Assembly: GCA_905204935.1 (NCBI GenBank)
Contig: CAJLBJ010000024.1
Location: 1-32,656, forward strand
DNA length: 32,656 bases
DNA from: an uncultured Lactobacillus sp.
GTDB lineage: Bacteria; Bacillota; Bacilli; Lactobacillales; Lactobacillaceae
Reading direction: 5' to 3'
The notes under the pieces were generated by a model, which saw nothing but the letters and a program-made list of their open reading frames with translations, was not told where the DNA came from and searched no databases. This document shows positions 25,275 through 32,656 of this stretch, piece by piece. Each line of letters begins with the position of its first letter. Positions within the stretch are counted from its first letter, which is position 1. The translations under genes were made by a program, and so were the position numbers.

Positions 25275-27161
25275 TTATTCCACATACTGCCCTAATTCTT
25301 CCCAGCGTAACATTTTTTCTTCTGCCTGTTGTTGACATTCGTCAATTTGACGCTGTAAATCGCCTAATAAAGCATAATCGTCACCTTTAGCAGTATTCAT
25401 CTGCATAGTTAATTCGGCTTGCTTTTGCTCTAATTGTTCGATTTCTTCTTCTAGCTTAGCATATTCAATCTTTTCAGCATAGGTTAATTTGGTTTTCACC
25501 TGCTGTTTTGCCGGTTTTTCTTGAACCTGTTTTTTTATTTGAGTTGTTTGAACCTTTTCGTTAGTTTGTTGTCTTTTAAGATAATCACTAAACAAACCTA
25601 TAAAACGTTCAATCTTAGCTTGACCTTCAAAGACTAGTAATTCATCTGCTACCTTATCCAAGAAATAACGATCATGCGACACAGTAATTACCGTTCCATT
25701 AAAATTTTCAAGATAATCTTCTAATACCGTTAATGTTGCAATATCTAAATCATTAGTCGGCTCGTCTAACAACAAAACATTTGGTTGTTGCATCAAGAGC
25801 TTTAATAAATATAAGCGCCGTTTTTCTCCACCAGAAAGCTTACGAATCAACGTTCCGTGCATGAATCGTGGAAATAAGAATCGTTCTAAAAGTTGCGTCG
25901 TACTGATTCTTTCACCATTCTTATCAACGATATCTTGACCGATTTCATTTAAATAGTTAATCATACGTTTATCTTCTGGAATTGGTTCTGTTTGTTGTTG
26001 ATAATATGCCAATTTAACCGTTTCACCTACGATTAATTGTCCTTGATCAAGACTTAACTTACCTGCTAAAGCATTCAAAAAACTTGATTTTCCTGCACCA
26101 TTAACCCCTGTAATCCCAATTCGATCTCCGGCTTTAACCAATAAGTCAAAATCTTTAATAATTTGGTGCGTTGCAATTTTTAAGCTTGCATTTTGTAATT
26201 CCAAAACTTTTTTACCTAATCGGCTTTGTGCCAAATCAATTTGAACATTACCATCAACTTGAACTTTATTTAAATTTCCTTCTAGCTCTTCGAAACGATT
26301 AATACGTGCTTGTTGTTTAGTTGTACGTGCCTTAGCTCCTGTACGCATCCAAGCTAATTCTTTTTTATAAAGTTGCTGTTGTTTATGTTCTTGAATCAAT
26401 TCACGCTCAACACGTTGTGCTTTTTGGCTAACAAAGTCTTGGTAATTGCCACTGTAAGTGTATAGCTTACCAAATGATAATTCCATAATTTGTGTTGCTA
26501 AACGATCAAGAAAGTATCTATCATGAGTTACAACTAACAAGGCTCCCTTATAATTAGCCAAATAGCCTTCCAACCATGCAATTGAATCGAAATCCAAATG
26601 GTTAGTTGGTTCATCTAATATCAATAAATCTGGTGCTTGTAATAAAACTTGCGCTAGTCCTACTCGTTTCTTTTGTCCACCAGAAAGACTAGCTACTTGT
26701 TGTGTCAGATCCGTAATATGAAGTTGCGTCAAAATCATCTTCACATCACTTTCTGCATTCCAAGCATCTTCTTGATTCATTAAGGCTTCAGCTTTGATGT
26801 AACGTTGTTCGCATTTTTTATCGTCTGGATTTTGACCATAAGCTTCCACCGCTTGTTCATAAGCACGAATAGTTTGAAAAACAGGTGCAGCTCCATCAAA
26901 CACTGCGTCTAATACACTTTTTTGCTCATCCAGTTGAGGTTGTTGCATTAAATAGCCAATCCGATAATCATTAGGACAAATCAAATCTCCTTGGTCAGCT
27001 GGATCAATTTGACTTAATGCATTTAATAATGTTGTCTTACCTGAGCCATTGGTCCCAATAAGTCCGATTCGATCGCCCTCATTAATAATGAAATTTAAAT
27101 CTTCAAATAATGTTTTTTCTCCATAAGTTTTAGTTAAGTGCTCGACTCGCAAAGTTTGCAT
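25275..27161 (-). CDS. ABC-F family ATPase (Uup/YfmR-like)
   Basis: A soluble protein of 628 residues with two ABC ATPase domains and no membrane part. Walker A motifs are GTNGSGKT (36-43) and GVNGAGKS (about 348-355); both signatures (LSGGQKKR and LSGGEKRR) and both DEPTN Walker B motifs are intact. A linker rich in charged residues joins the domains, and a C-terminal coiled coil (about 555-625) is typical of the Uup/YfmR branch, which acts at the ribosome or on DNA intermediates. The start ATG directly follows the cca stop. It resembles housekeeping ABC-F proteins more than antibiotic-resistance types, but this cannot be settled by eye. Confidence 0.92.
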   Translation of the reverse strand: MQTLRVEHLTKTYGEKTLFEDLNFIINEGDRIGLIGTNGSGKTTLLNALSQIDPADQGDLICPNDYRIGYLMQQPQLDEQKSVLDAVFDGAAPVFQTIRAYEQAVEAYGQNPDDKKCEQRYIKAEALMNQEDAWNAESDVKMILTQLHITDLTQQVASLSGGQKKRVGLAQVLLQAPDLLILDEPTNHLDFDSIAWLEGYLANYKGALLVVTHDRYFLDRLATQIMELSFGKLYTYSGNYQDFVSQKAQRVERELIQEHKQQQLYKKELAWMRTGAKARTTKQQARINRFEELEGNLNKVQVDGNVQIDLAQSRLGKKVLELQNASLKIATHQIIKDFDLLVKAGDRIGITGVNGAGKSSFLNALAGKLSLDQGQLIVGETVKLAYYQQQTEPIPEDKRMINYLNEIGQDIVDKNGERISTTQLLERFLFPRFMHGTLIRKLSGGEKRRLYLLKLLMQQPNVLLLDEPTNDLDIATLTVLEDYLENFNGTVITVSHDRYFLDKVADELLVFEGQAKIERFIGLFSDYLKRQQTNEKVQTTQIKKQVQEKPAKQQVKTKLTYAEKIEYAKLEEEIEQLEQKQAELTMQMNTAKGDDYALLGDLQRQIDECQQQAEEKMLRWEELGQYVE

Positions 27162-28382
27162 CTACTTCACTCTTTCATTCATTGATAATTGCTCTATAGC
27201 ATAGGCTTGTAGGTCTCGGCTATTATTTTTAAGTTGACCATCCAAAACTAATTGCTCAACTCTTGCTAATAATTCACCTAAACTAGGCCCTGGTTGATAG
27301 CCTAAGGCCATTAAATCTTTTCCATTTAGACAAAGCTGTTTTTTATTTTTTAATGGCAACAATTCATATTGAGTCATTAATTGTTCTTCTTTCCAACCAA
27401 AGCCAGCTTGTAAAGCTAATTGATTTGCACAACTAATTAAATCTTTTCCCGTTTCAAATAACAATCGTTTAGTCACATTTTCAGTCTTTAACGATTGCAA
27501 AAACGCTATAACTTTTTGTGTCTTTTGAATAGTTTCATTAGCACATTTCCAAGCACGTAATAACTCTACTGTATCTTGTTTTGTCAAATTCAAACAAAAA
27601 CTCAAGTAAGCCCAACATTGTTCATCGCTTTGACAACTAAAAGGTTGCATTTCTAACATAGTTTGTAATCCTTGCTTTTTAGTTTCCAACAGCGGACAAT
27701 AACGATACATCTTAGTTTCAATAAATGCTTGTAATCCCTGAGATGGGGCTTTTCCTTTTAATAGTTTAATCCACTCAACATGAATTCTTTCAACCGCAAT
27801 TTTTTCTAATAAAGGTGCGTTTTGAACGATTGCCTGAAGTGTTTGTTTTTCAATTTTAAAATCCAATTGACTAGAAAAACGCAGGGCTCGCATCATTCGT
27901 AAAGCATCTTCATGAAACCGTTCTTGCGCAATACCAACGGCTCGAATAATATGCGCGTCTAAATCGGATAATCCTCCAAACAAATCAACAATCTGACCAT
28001 TAGAGTCCATTGCCAAAGCATTAATCGTCAAATCACGTCGCTTTAAATCCTCTGCTAATGAACGTACAAATTCTACTTTATCTGGGCGCCGATAGTCTTG
28101 GTATGTCGATTCTGTACGAAAAGTCGTAATCTCATAGCCAATCCCATGATCTAAAACCATTACAGTTCCATGTTCAATCCCTGTATCAACCGTTTTTGAA
28201 AAAATTTGCTTAATCTCTGCAGGATAAGCACTTGTGGCAATATCAATATCATGAATCTCCAAACCTAATAAAGTATCGCGCACACTGCCACCTACAAAAT
28301 AAGCTTCAAAGCCGGCTTCTTGAATTTTCTTTAAGATTGGTAATGCTTCTTTAAATTTTTGAGGAATTTTTGTCAATCTCAT
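27162..28382 (-). CDS. cca: CCA-adding enzyme (tRNA nucleotidyltransferase)
   Basis: Adds the 3' CCA end to tRNAs without a template. 406 residues, class II. The nucleotidyltransferase head has [10 protein letters not shown] (31-40) and the metal-binding D45 and D47 (HDIDIAT); [12 protein letters not shown] and [16 protein letters not shown] are the nucleotide-recognition and neck motifs. The ATG start overlaps the dapB stop (ATGA), so the two are coupled. Confidence 0.96.
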   Translation of the reverse strand: MRLTKIPQKFKEALPILKKIQEAGFEAYFVGGSVRDTLLGLEIHDIDIATSAYPAEIKQIFSKTVDTGIEHGTVMVLDHGIGYEITTFRTESTYQDYRRPDKVEFVRSLAEDLKRRDLTINALAMDSNGQIVDLFGGLSDLDAHIIRAVGIAQERFHEDALRMMRALRFSSQLDFKIEKQTLQAIVQNAPLLEKIAVERIHVEWIKLLKGKAPSQGLQAFIETKMYRYCPLLETKKQGLQTMLEMQPFSCQSDEQCWAYLSFCLNLTKQDTVELLRAWKCANETIQKTQKVIAFLQSLKTENVTKRLLFETGKDLISCANQLALQAGFGWKEEQLMTQYELLPLKNKKQLCLNGKDLMALGYQPGPSLGELLARVEQLVLDGQLKNNSRDLQAYAIEQLSMNERVK

Positions 28383-29167
28383 AAAATATTTTCCAATCCC
28401 ACCATTAATTCTTGATATTTTTGAATCTTTTCAACTGCCACTGCTACACCTGACATAAATGAAATACGATCAAATGAATCCTGACGAATTGTTAATGCTT
28501 CACCTTTACCACCAAACAATACTTGTTCATGCGCCACATAACCTGGTAAACGAATTGCATGAATCTTCATTCCTTGATAATCAGCGCCTCTTGCTCCCGG
28601 GAGTAATTCTGTTTCTTGCGGGTTACCTTGAATATGTTCTTGTCTAACTTCAGCAATCATCTTAGCAGTATTAAGGGCTGTTCCTGATGGCGCATCTAAT
28701 TTATTATCATGATGCATCTCGATTATTTCAACATCAGGTAAATACTTGGCGGCTTGCTTAGCAAATTGCATCAATAGCACAGCTGAAATACCAAAGTTTG
28801 GCGCAATCAAACCACCAATTTTTCTTTGACTGGCAATCTCTTGTAATTGAGTCACCTGTTGAGCAGTTAATCCAGTAGTCCCAACAACAGGTGAAATACC
28901 GTGTTCTAGTGCAAACTTAACATTTTCAAAAACAGCACTAGGATGAGTAAAATCAACCCACACATCGATTTTGTCGGTCGCAATTTCTTCTTTGTCACGA
29001 TATACAATTACATCTTGATTTTGATATTCAATTAACTCATTTAAATTTTTTTCTTGTGCCTTAAGATCATATACTGCTGTCAATTTAAATTTAGGATTAT
29101 CTATAATCATTTGGACCGTTGTGGCACCCATTTTACCTTTAAATCCTGCTACTAACACATTTATCAT
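28379..29167 (-). CDS. dapB: 4-hydroxy-tetrahydrodipicolinate reductase
   Basis: NAD(P)H-dependent step of diaminopimelate and lysine synthesis. 262 residues. The dinucleotide-binding motif is GFKGKMG (8-14); VGTTGLT (95-101) and the catalytic [13 protein letters not shown] (152-164; H152/H153, K156) are intact. ATG start behind AAGGAA. First gene of the operon that runs to dfrA. The upstream gap is only about 120 bases to the divergent yitT-type gene and holds no lysine riboswitch that I can see. No other dap gene is present in the window. Confidence 0.96.
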   Translation of the reverse strand: MINVLVAGFKGKMGATTVQMIIDNPKFKLTAVYDLKAQEKNLNELIEYQNQDVIVYRDKEEIATDKIDVWVDFTHPSAVFENVKFALEHGISPVVGTTGLTAQQVTQLQEIASQRKIGGLIAPNFGISAVLLMQFAKQAAKYLPDVEIIEMHHDNKLDAPSGTALNTAKMIAEVRQEHIQGNPQETELLPGARGADYQGMKIHAIRLPGYVAHEQVLFGGKGEALTIRQDSFDRISFMSGVAVAVEKIQKYQELMVGLENIL

Positions 29168-29291
29168 TCAAATCATTCCTTCTAAATATATATATTACTA
29201 TCATATCATAATCTTCTTTTATTTTTAGCGTTATTTCTTTAAAAGTGTTATGATAGTAAGGCAAACATTTATGATCTGGGAGGGAGTCTTC

Positions 29292-30152
29292 TTGAAAAAT
29301 GAGGAAAAAGTTCGCTTGCTCGATTTATTAATGATTACTATTGGCTGTGGTTTATATGCCTTTGGTTTAGTAATGGTTAATATCGCCAACAATCTTGCGG
29401 AAGGTGGCGTTACGGGAATTACATTAATATTACGCTATTGGTTGCATATTAATCCGGCTTACTCAACTTTAGCACTCAATATACCTTTAATCCTTATTGG
29501 CTATCATTATTTAGGGAAACGTTCTTTATTATATACAATATTTGGTACTATCACCTTATCCGTTTGGATTTGGATTTGGCAACGAATTCCTTTAAGCATC
29601 GATATTCATCATGACTTATTTATTGCTGGTGTTTTAGCCGGAATTTTAGGTGGTGGTGGCTCTGGCTTAGTTTATCGTTTTGGTGGAACTACCGGTGGTG
29701 CCGATGTTGTTGCACGTATCTTTGAAAGGCATCGCGGAGTTGCTATGGGAAAAACATTATTAATTTTTGATACCATCGTGTTAGTTCTTTCATTAAGCTA
29801 TATCGATATCCGTCAAATGATGTATACCCTATTAGCCGCCTATGTCTTTTCACGAATTGTAAACTTCACACAAGAAGGTTCATACGCTGCTCGTGGCGTT
29901 ATTATCATCACTTCTACGCCAGAGACAATCGCTCATGATATCATGGAAAACCTCGATCGTGGTGTAACTTACTTACACACTGAAGGTGCCTATTCTAACG
30001 AACAACGTAAAGCTATCTATTGCGTTGTGAGCCCTAGTGAACTTACTGCGGTTAAACGTATCATAGATAATTATGATCAACGGGCATTCGTTTCAATTCT
30101 TGAAGTAGGAGAAGCTTTAGGAGAAGGCTTTTCTTTTGAACCCCAAAAATAA
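29292..30152 (+). CDS. YitT family membrane protein (DUF161 + DUF2179)
   Basis: A 286-residue integral membrane protein with five to six hydrophobic segments in the first 195 residues and a soluble C-terminal DUF2179 domain (about 200-286). GGGSGLVYRFGGTTGGADV is the hallmark YitT segment. Its function is not established. The frame is open to an ATG at 29250, but that ATG lies inside a -10-like TATGAT, while GGGAGGGAG precedes the TTG at 29292 by five bases; TTG is therefore chosen. Confidence 0.85.
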   Translation: MKNEEKVRLLDLLMITIGCGLYAFGLVMVNIANNLAEGGVTGITLILRYWLHINPAYSTLALNIPLILIGYHYLGKRSLLYTIFGTITLSVWIWIWQRIPLSIDIHHDLFIAGVLAGILGGGGSGLVYRFGGTTGGADVVARIFERHRGVAMGKTLLIFDTIVLVLSLSYIDIRQMMYTLLAAYVFSRIVNFTQEGSYAARGVIIITSTPETIAHDIMENLDRGVTYLHTEGAYSNEQRKAIYCVVSPSELTAVKRIIDNYDQRAFVSILEVGEALGEGFSFEPQK

Positions 30153-30164
30153 AATTTTACAACC

Positions 30165-30191
30165 AATCCAGGCTTTGCCCTGGATTTTTTT
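30165..30191 (+). terminator. Terminator of the YitT gene
   Basis: An 8-base-pair stem (30165-30172 with 30179-30186), 6-base loop and a run of T to 30191, 12 bases after the stop codon. Confidence 0.9.
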
Positions 30192-30289
30192 GCCTGTAAA
30201 TCATTAGATTTTTAGCAGGTACTAGTCTAGAACGTTTTTTTGTGTTAAAGTTAAAGTAACTTCTTATTATGAATTAGGGGGATAATCAA

Positions 30290-31111
30290 ATGTCTTTTCC
30301 TTATGAACAACACTTTCGGAAATATTTACAAACTGAAAAATTTTTAGAAGACATCACGATTAATGATATTTGTCATGATGTTTCTGATCTTTTTATCCAT
30401 TTACGCAATTTTAACCCTATTTACCGTGAAAATCCTGATCTTTCCTTACTAGAACAAAGTGATATCAAAGATTATTTCAATATGTTACAGGTTAAACGTG
30501 AAATCAAAAATTCTACTTACAATAAGGTACTAACTCATCTAAATAGCTATTTTATCTTTTTGTTCAGTCATAAGTTAACAACTAGTATGCCAACGTTAAC
30601 ACTTAAAGGACTTGCAAAACAAGAAACTTCTATTACCGGTTTAGATTGGACAACTAATTTAACAACTTTTCTTACAGATCAAAGTTTAAGTTATTACACA
30701 CGTTTAATGTTATTATTGCTCAGTAAGTTTTATACGATTAATGAAATTCTACAGCCAAACTTTTATCAAATCTTAGCTAACTGTGAGCTATCTGTTGAAC
30801 AACAAAAGTTTTTGACCGAGTTTATGGTTTTTATTGCGCCTTTACAAGAACTTCAAAACTGTCAAGATTTGTTTTTAAAACAACGAATTAACTTGGCCAA
30901 TCCTCGTTTGAGTTTACCTGGATTGCATAAATTTTTAAAAAAGGATCAAGCTCATTGTAGCTTAATCCTTAGTCCACAGAAACTTTATCAAAGTGCTATT
31001 TTATATCATTTAAATACTCATCTTGATACACCAACTGAGCAATTACTAACAACATTGAGACTTAATCCGACATCTTTAATTTATTATAAAAAGCAAGCCG
31101 CATTACTTTAA
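30290..31111 (+). CDS. Degenerate tyrosine-recombinase-like protein, probably not a recombinase
   Basis: A 273-residue protein with the layout of a XerC-type recombinase. An N-terminal helical core-binding-like domain (about 5-95) is followed by a reduced catalytic-like domain. The last segment (227-265) aligns without gaps over 39 residues to XerC 244-282 of this same window. In that alignment H247 becomes Q230, R250 becomes Y233 and H273 becomes L256, but the nucleophile Tyr is kept as Y265. The first catalytic Arg (TGMRVSE in XerC) is replaced by T149 in FYTINEIL. No beta-hairpin lysine motif is seen, and the domain is shortened. ATG start behind AGGGGG. Single-gene unit between two terminators. 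Function unknown; a DNA-binding role is inferred from the fold only. Confidence 0.7.
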   Translation: MSFPYEQHFRKYLQTEKFLEDITINDICHDVSDLFIHLRNFNPIYRENPDLSLLEQSDIKDYFNMLQVKREIKNSTYNKVLTHLNSYFIFLFSHKLTTSMPTLTLKGLAKQETSITGLDWTTNLTTFLTDQSLSYYTRLMLLLLSKFYTINEILQPNFYQILANCELSVEQQKFLTEFMVFIAPLQELQNCQDLFLKQRINLANPRLSLPGLHKFLKKDQAHCSLILSPQKLYQSAILYHLNTHLDTPTEQLLTTLRLNPTSLIYYKKQAALL

Positions 31112-31155
31112 AAAACCTAGTTGTAGGAAAAATGCTTCCTACACTAGGCTTTTTT
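31110..31155. terminator. Bidirectional terminator
   Basis: A stem from 31116 to 31148 (13 base pairs with one unpaired T, loop about six) is flanked by AAAAAA on the left and TTTTTT on the right, so it can stop transcription from both convergent genes. Confidence 0.88.
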
Positions 31156-32422
31156 AATATAGTTCGCTATTTAATTCAGTAAATAACTGTTCCATTTCAA
31201 AATCATCATTGACTTGTTGTAAATATTTTTGAACACAATACAATGCTTCTTCACGTAAACCGACATTTCTAAAAAATAAAGTTGCATCATGCAAAAAGTC
31301 GACGGACTCATCTAATTGCTTTAAAACTGCTTGATAATCTTCAATAGCTTCATCATAACGATCTAAACGAACCAATGCTTTTCCACGATTCCAATATAGT
31401 TGCGGATCGCTTTGTTCTTGTGACAAATACTCTTCTAATAATGCTAAGTTTTCCTCATCTAATTTCAATGCATCTAACAAATTGCTTAGCTCAAGTAACA
31501 AAGTCAAGTTTTCTGGTTCAAGCTCTAATCCCTTATGCCAGTATTTTTGAGCTTGCTCATTTTGTCCTAACTTAGCAGCCACACGTCCTGCCATTTGATA
31601 TAATTCGACATTATATGAATCAACACTTATCCCCTCTTGAAATGTCACTAAAGCATCATTTAGTTGCCCATTTTGTTCATATGCAACACCTAAATAAGGA
31701 TAAAGTGTTGCATAGTCAGCAGTCATTTCTTTTAGTTCTTCAAAATTTTGAATAGCATGTTCGTAATCTTTTAGCTGTAATTGAGTAAAAGCCAATTGGA
31801 ACAACGTATCAGCATCTAATTGAGGCAACGGTATTTGTTCCAAATACTGTCGTGCTTGTTCAAACTCTCCACTGGCTGCATATGAGACACCTAAACGTTG
31901 TAAAATGTTAACCTTAGCATATTCTAAAATATCTGCTTTTATTAATTTCAAATAAAATTCGCTTGCTTGGCGATATTGTTTTAAGCTAAAGTAAAGTTCT
32001 CCTAAAGCAAACCAGATTACAGCCTCATCTGGAGCTAAACGATAAGCTTGTAATAATTTTTGCTCACTAATCTCAAATAACCCCTGTGTTTGATAAAGAT
32101 CTGCTAAAACTAACAAAGCTTCTAAATAAGCATTCGAAGTAGGTGTTACTTGTTTTAAGTAATTTAATGCCTCATCATCTTTGCCTTCACTTATAGCAAT
32201 TTCTGCTAATACCGTTTTCAATTCATCCTCAGTTGGAAATTGTTCTAATAATTTAGTATAAACACGCTTAGCCATGTTAGAAAAACCTAAAGAATACAAC
32301 TCTTCTGCTAAACTAAATAACATTTCGGGTTCATCTTTGCGCAAAGCCCAAAAAAACTCTTTTTCAGCAGCTTGAATCTGTCCTTTAAGCAATAAATCTA
32401 ATGTCTTTTCAGAATACGTCAT
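31154..32422 (-). CDS. Tetratricopeptide repeat protein (YpiA-like)
   Basis: A 422-residue all-helical protein made of about eleven TPR units from residue 5 onward. Typical consensus pieces are LFEISEQKLLQAYRLAPDEA and YDEAIEDYQAVLKQLDE, with the small-residue pattern W/L-G-Y-A-F-A-P. Such proteins act as protein-binding scaffolds. No catalytic domain or signal sequence is seen. It is next to hup, the context of B. subtilis ypiA-type genes, and I use the name only as a likeness. ATG start behind AAGGTGAG. Confidence 0.87.
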   Translation of the reverse strand: MTYSEKTLDLLLKGQIQAAEKEFFWALRKDEPEMLFSLAEELYSLGFSNMAKRVYTKLLEQFPTEDELKTVLAEIAISEGKDDEALNYLKQVTPTSNAYLEALLVLADLYQTQGLFEISEQKLLQAYRLAPDEAVIWFALGELYFSLKQYRQASEFYLKLIKADILEYAKVNILQRLGVSYAASGEFEQARQYLEQIPLPQLDADTLFQLAFTQLQLKDYEHAIQNFEELKEMTADYATLYPYLGVAYEQNGQLNDALVTFQEGISVDSYNVELYQMAGRVAAKLGQNEQAQKYWHKGLELEPENLTLLLELSNLLDALKLDEENLALLEEYLSQEQSDPQLYWNRGKALVRLDRYDEAIEDYQAVLKQLDESVDFLHDATLFFRNVGLREEALYCVQKYLQQVNDDFEMEQLFTELNSELY

Positions 32423-32489
32423 CTAATCTCACCTTTTAATATTATCTTTTATAATACTAACATAACTTCTTTGATTTTACATCGTATAC

Positions 32490-32523
32490 TAAAAAAGAAC
32501 CTCAGATTAAATCTAAGGTTCTT
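32490..32523 (-). terminator. Terminator of hup
   Basis: A 12-base-pair stem (32512-32523 with 32495-32506, one U-G pair) and a T-run on the minus strand, 22 bases after the hup stop. Confidence 0.9.
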
Positions 32524-32544
32524 GGATGTAATTGAAATTAAAAA

Positions 32545-32656
32545 TTATTTAACTGCATCTTTAAGTGCCTTACCTGGTTTAAAAGCAGGTACCTTGCTTG
32601 CAGGAATTTCGATTTCGTCGCCAGTTTGTGGGTTACGACCCTTACGAGCTGCACGT
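32545..32656 (-). CDS. hup: DNA-binding protein HU, C-terminal part (partial)
   Basis: The minus strand encodes the last 36 residues of HU before the window edge, beginning [18 protein letters not shown] and ending KALKDAVK. This covers the DNA-contacting beta-arm (RNPQTG) and the C-terminal helix. HU bends and compacts DNA and is one of the most abundant nucleoid proteins. The N-terminal part lies beyond the right edge. Confidence 0.96.
   Translation of the reverse strand, partial: RAARKGRNPQTGDEIEIPASKVPAFKPGKALKDAVK

Noticed and set aside
29168..29249. Lysine riboswitch before dapB
   Set aside because: The gap is far too short for an L-box and shows no matching stems.
29250..29291. ATG start for the YitT gene 14 codons upstream
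   Set aside because: That ATG is part of a -10-like TATGAT and has no ribosome site, whereas GGGAGGGAG precedes TTG at 29292.

Overview
The window is an ordinary-looking stretch of core chromosome from a low-GC Firmicute. The gene families, the strong AAGGAGG ribosome sites, the short 316-318-residue type ThyA and the block orders (parE-parC beside plsY; topA-trmFO-xerC-hslV-hslU; hup followed by a TPR gene) point to Lactobacillales, most likely Lactobacillaceae. I cannot name the genus. codY, which follows hslU in Bacillus and Staphylococcus, is missing, as is usual in lactobacilli. No rRNA, tRNA, CRISPR array, insertion sequence or prophage gene was seen. The longest gene-free gap is about 250 bases.

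Layout. Bases 90-4557 (minus) hold topoisomerase IV, parE then parC, divergent from plsY (4774-5394, plus). Bases 5481-9289 (minus) form a xerC-hslV-hslU-aldose epimerase operon with its own promoter and terminator. Bases 9408-15493 (minus) carry rbgA, rnhB, dprA, topA and trmFO: ribosome assembly, RNA primer removal, incoming DNA protection, DNA relaxation and tRNA methylation. Bases 15673-16475 hold an orphan ABC ATPase that looks frameshifted. pflB (16658-18931) stands alone behind a strong promoter with a cre site and a redox-type palindrome. Bases 19125-22965 (minus) hold lepB and the ypmR-ypmS-yozE-ctpA envelope cluster.

A small cysteine-rich membrane protein of unknown function (23097-23702, plus) sits between that cluster and the dapB-cca-ABC-F-thyA-dfrA operon (23788-29167, minus). 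The right end has a YitT membrane protein, a protein with the fold signature of a tyrosine recombinase but almost none of its catalytic residues, a TPR protein, and the C-terminal end of HU.

The points most worth a second look are the degenerate recombinase at 30290-31111, a Phe at the quinolone-determining Ser position of ParC, the layered control region of pflB, the frameshifted ABC ATPase, and a hairpin that abuts the dprA ribosome site. No clearly novel multi-gene system was found.
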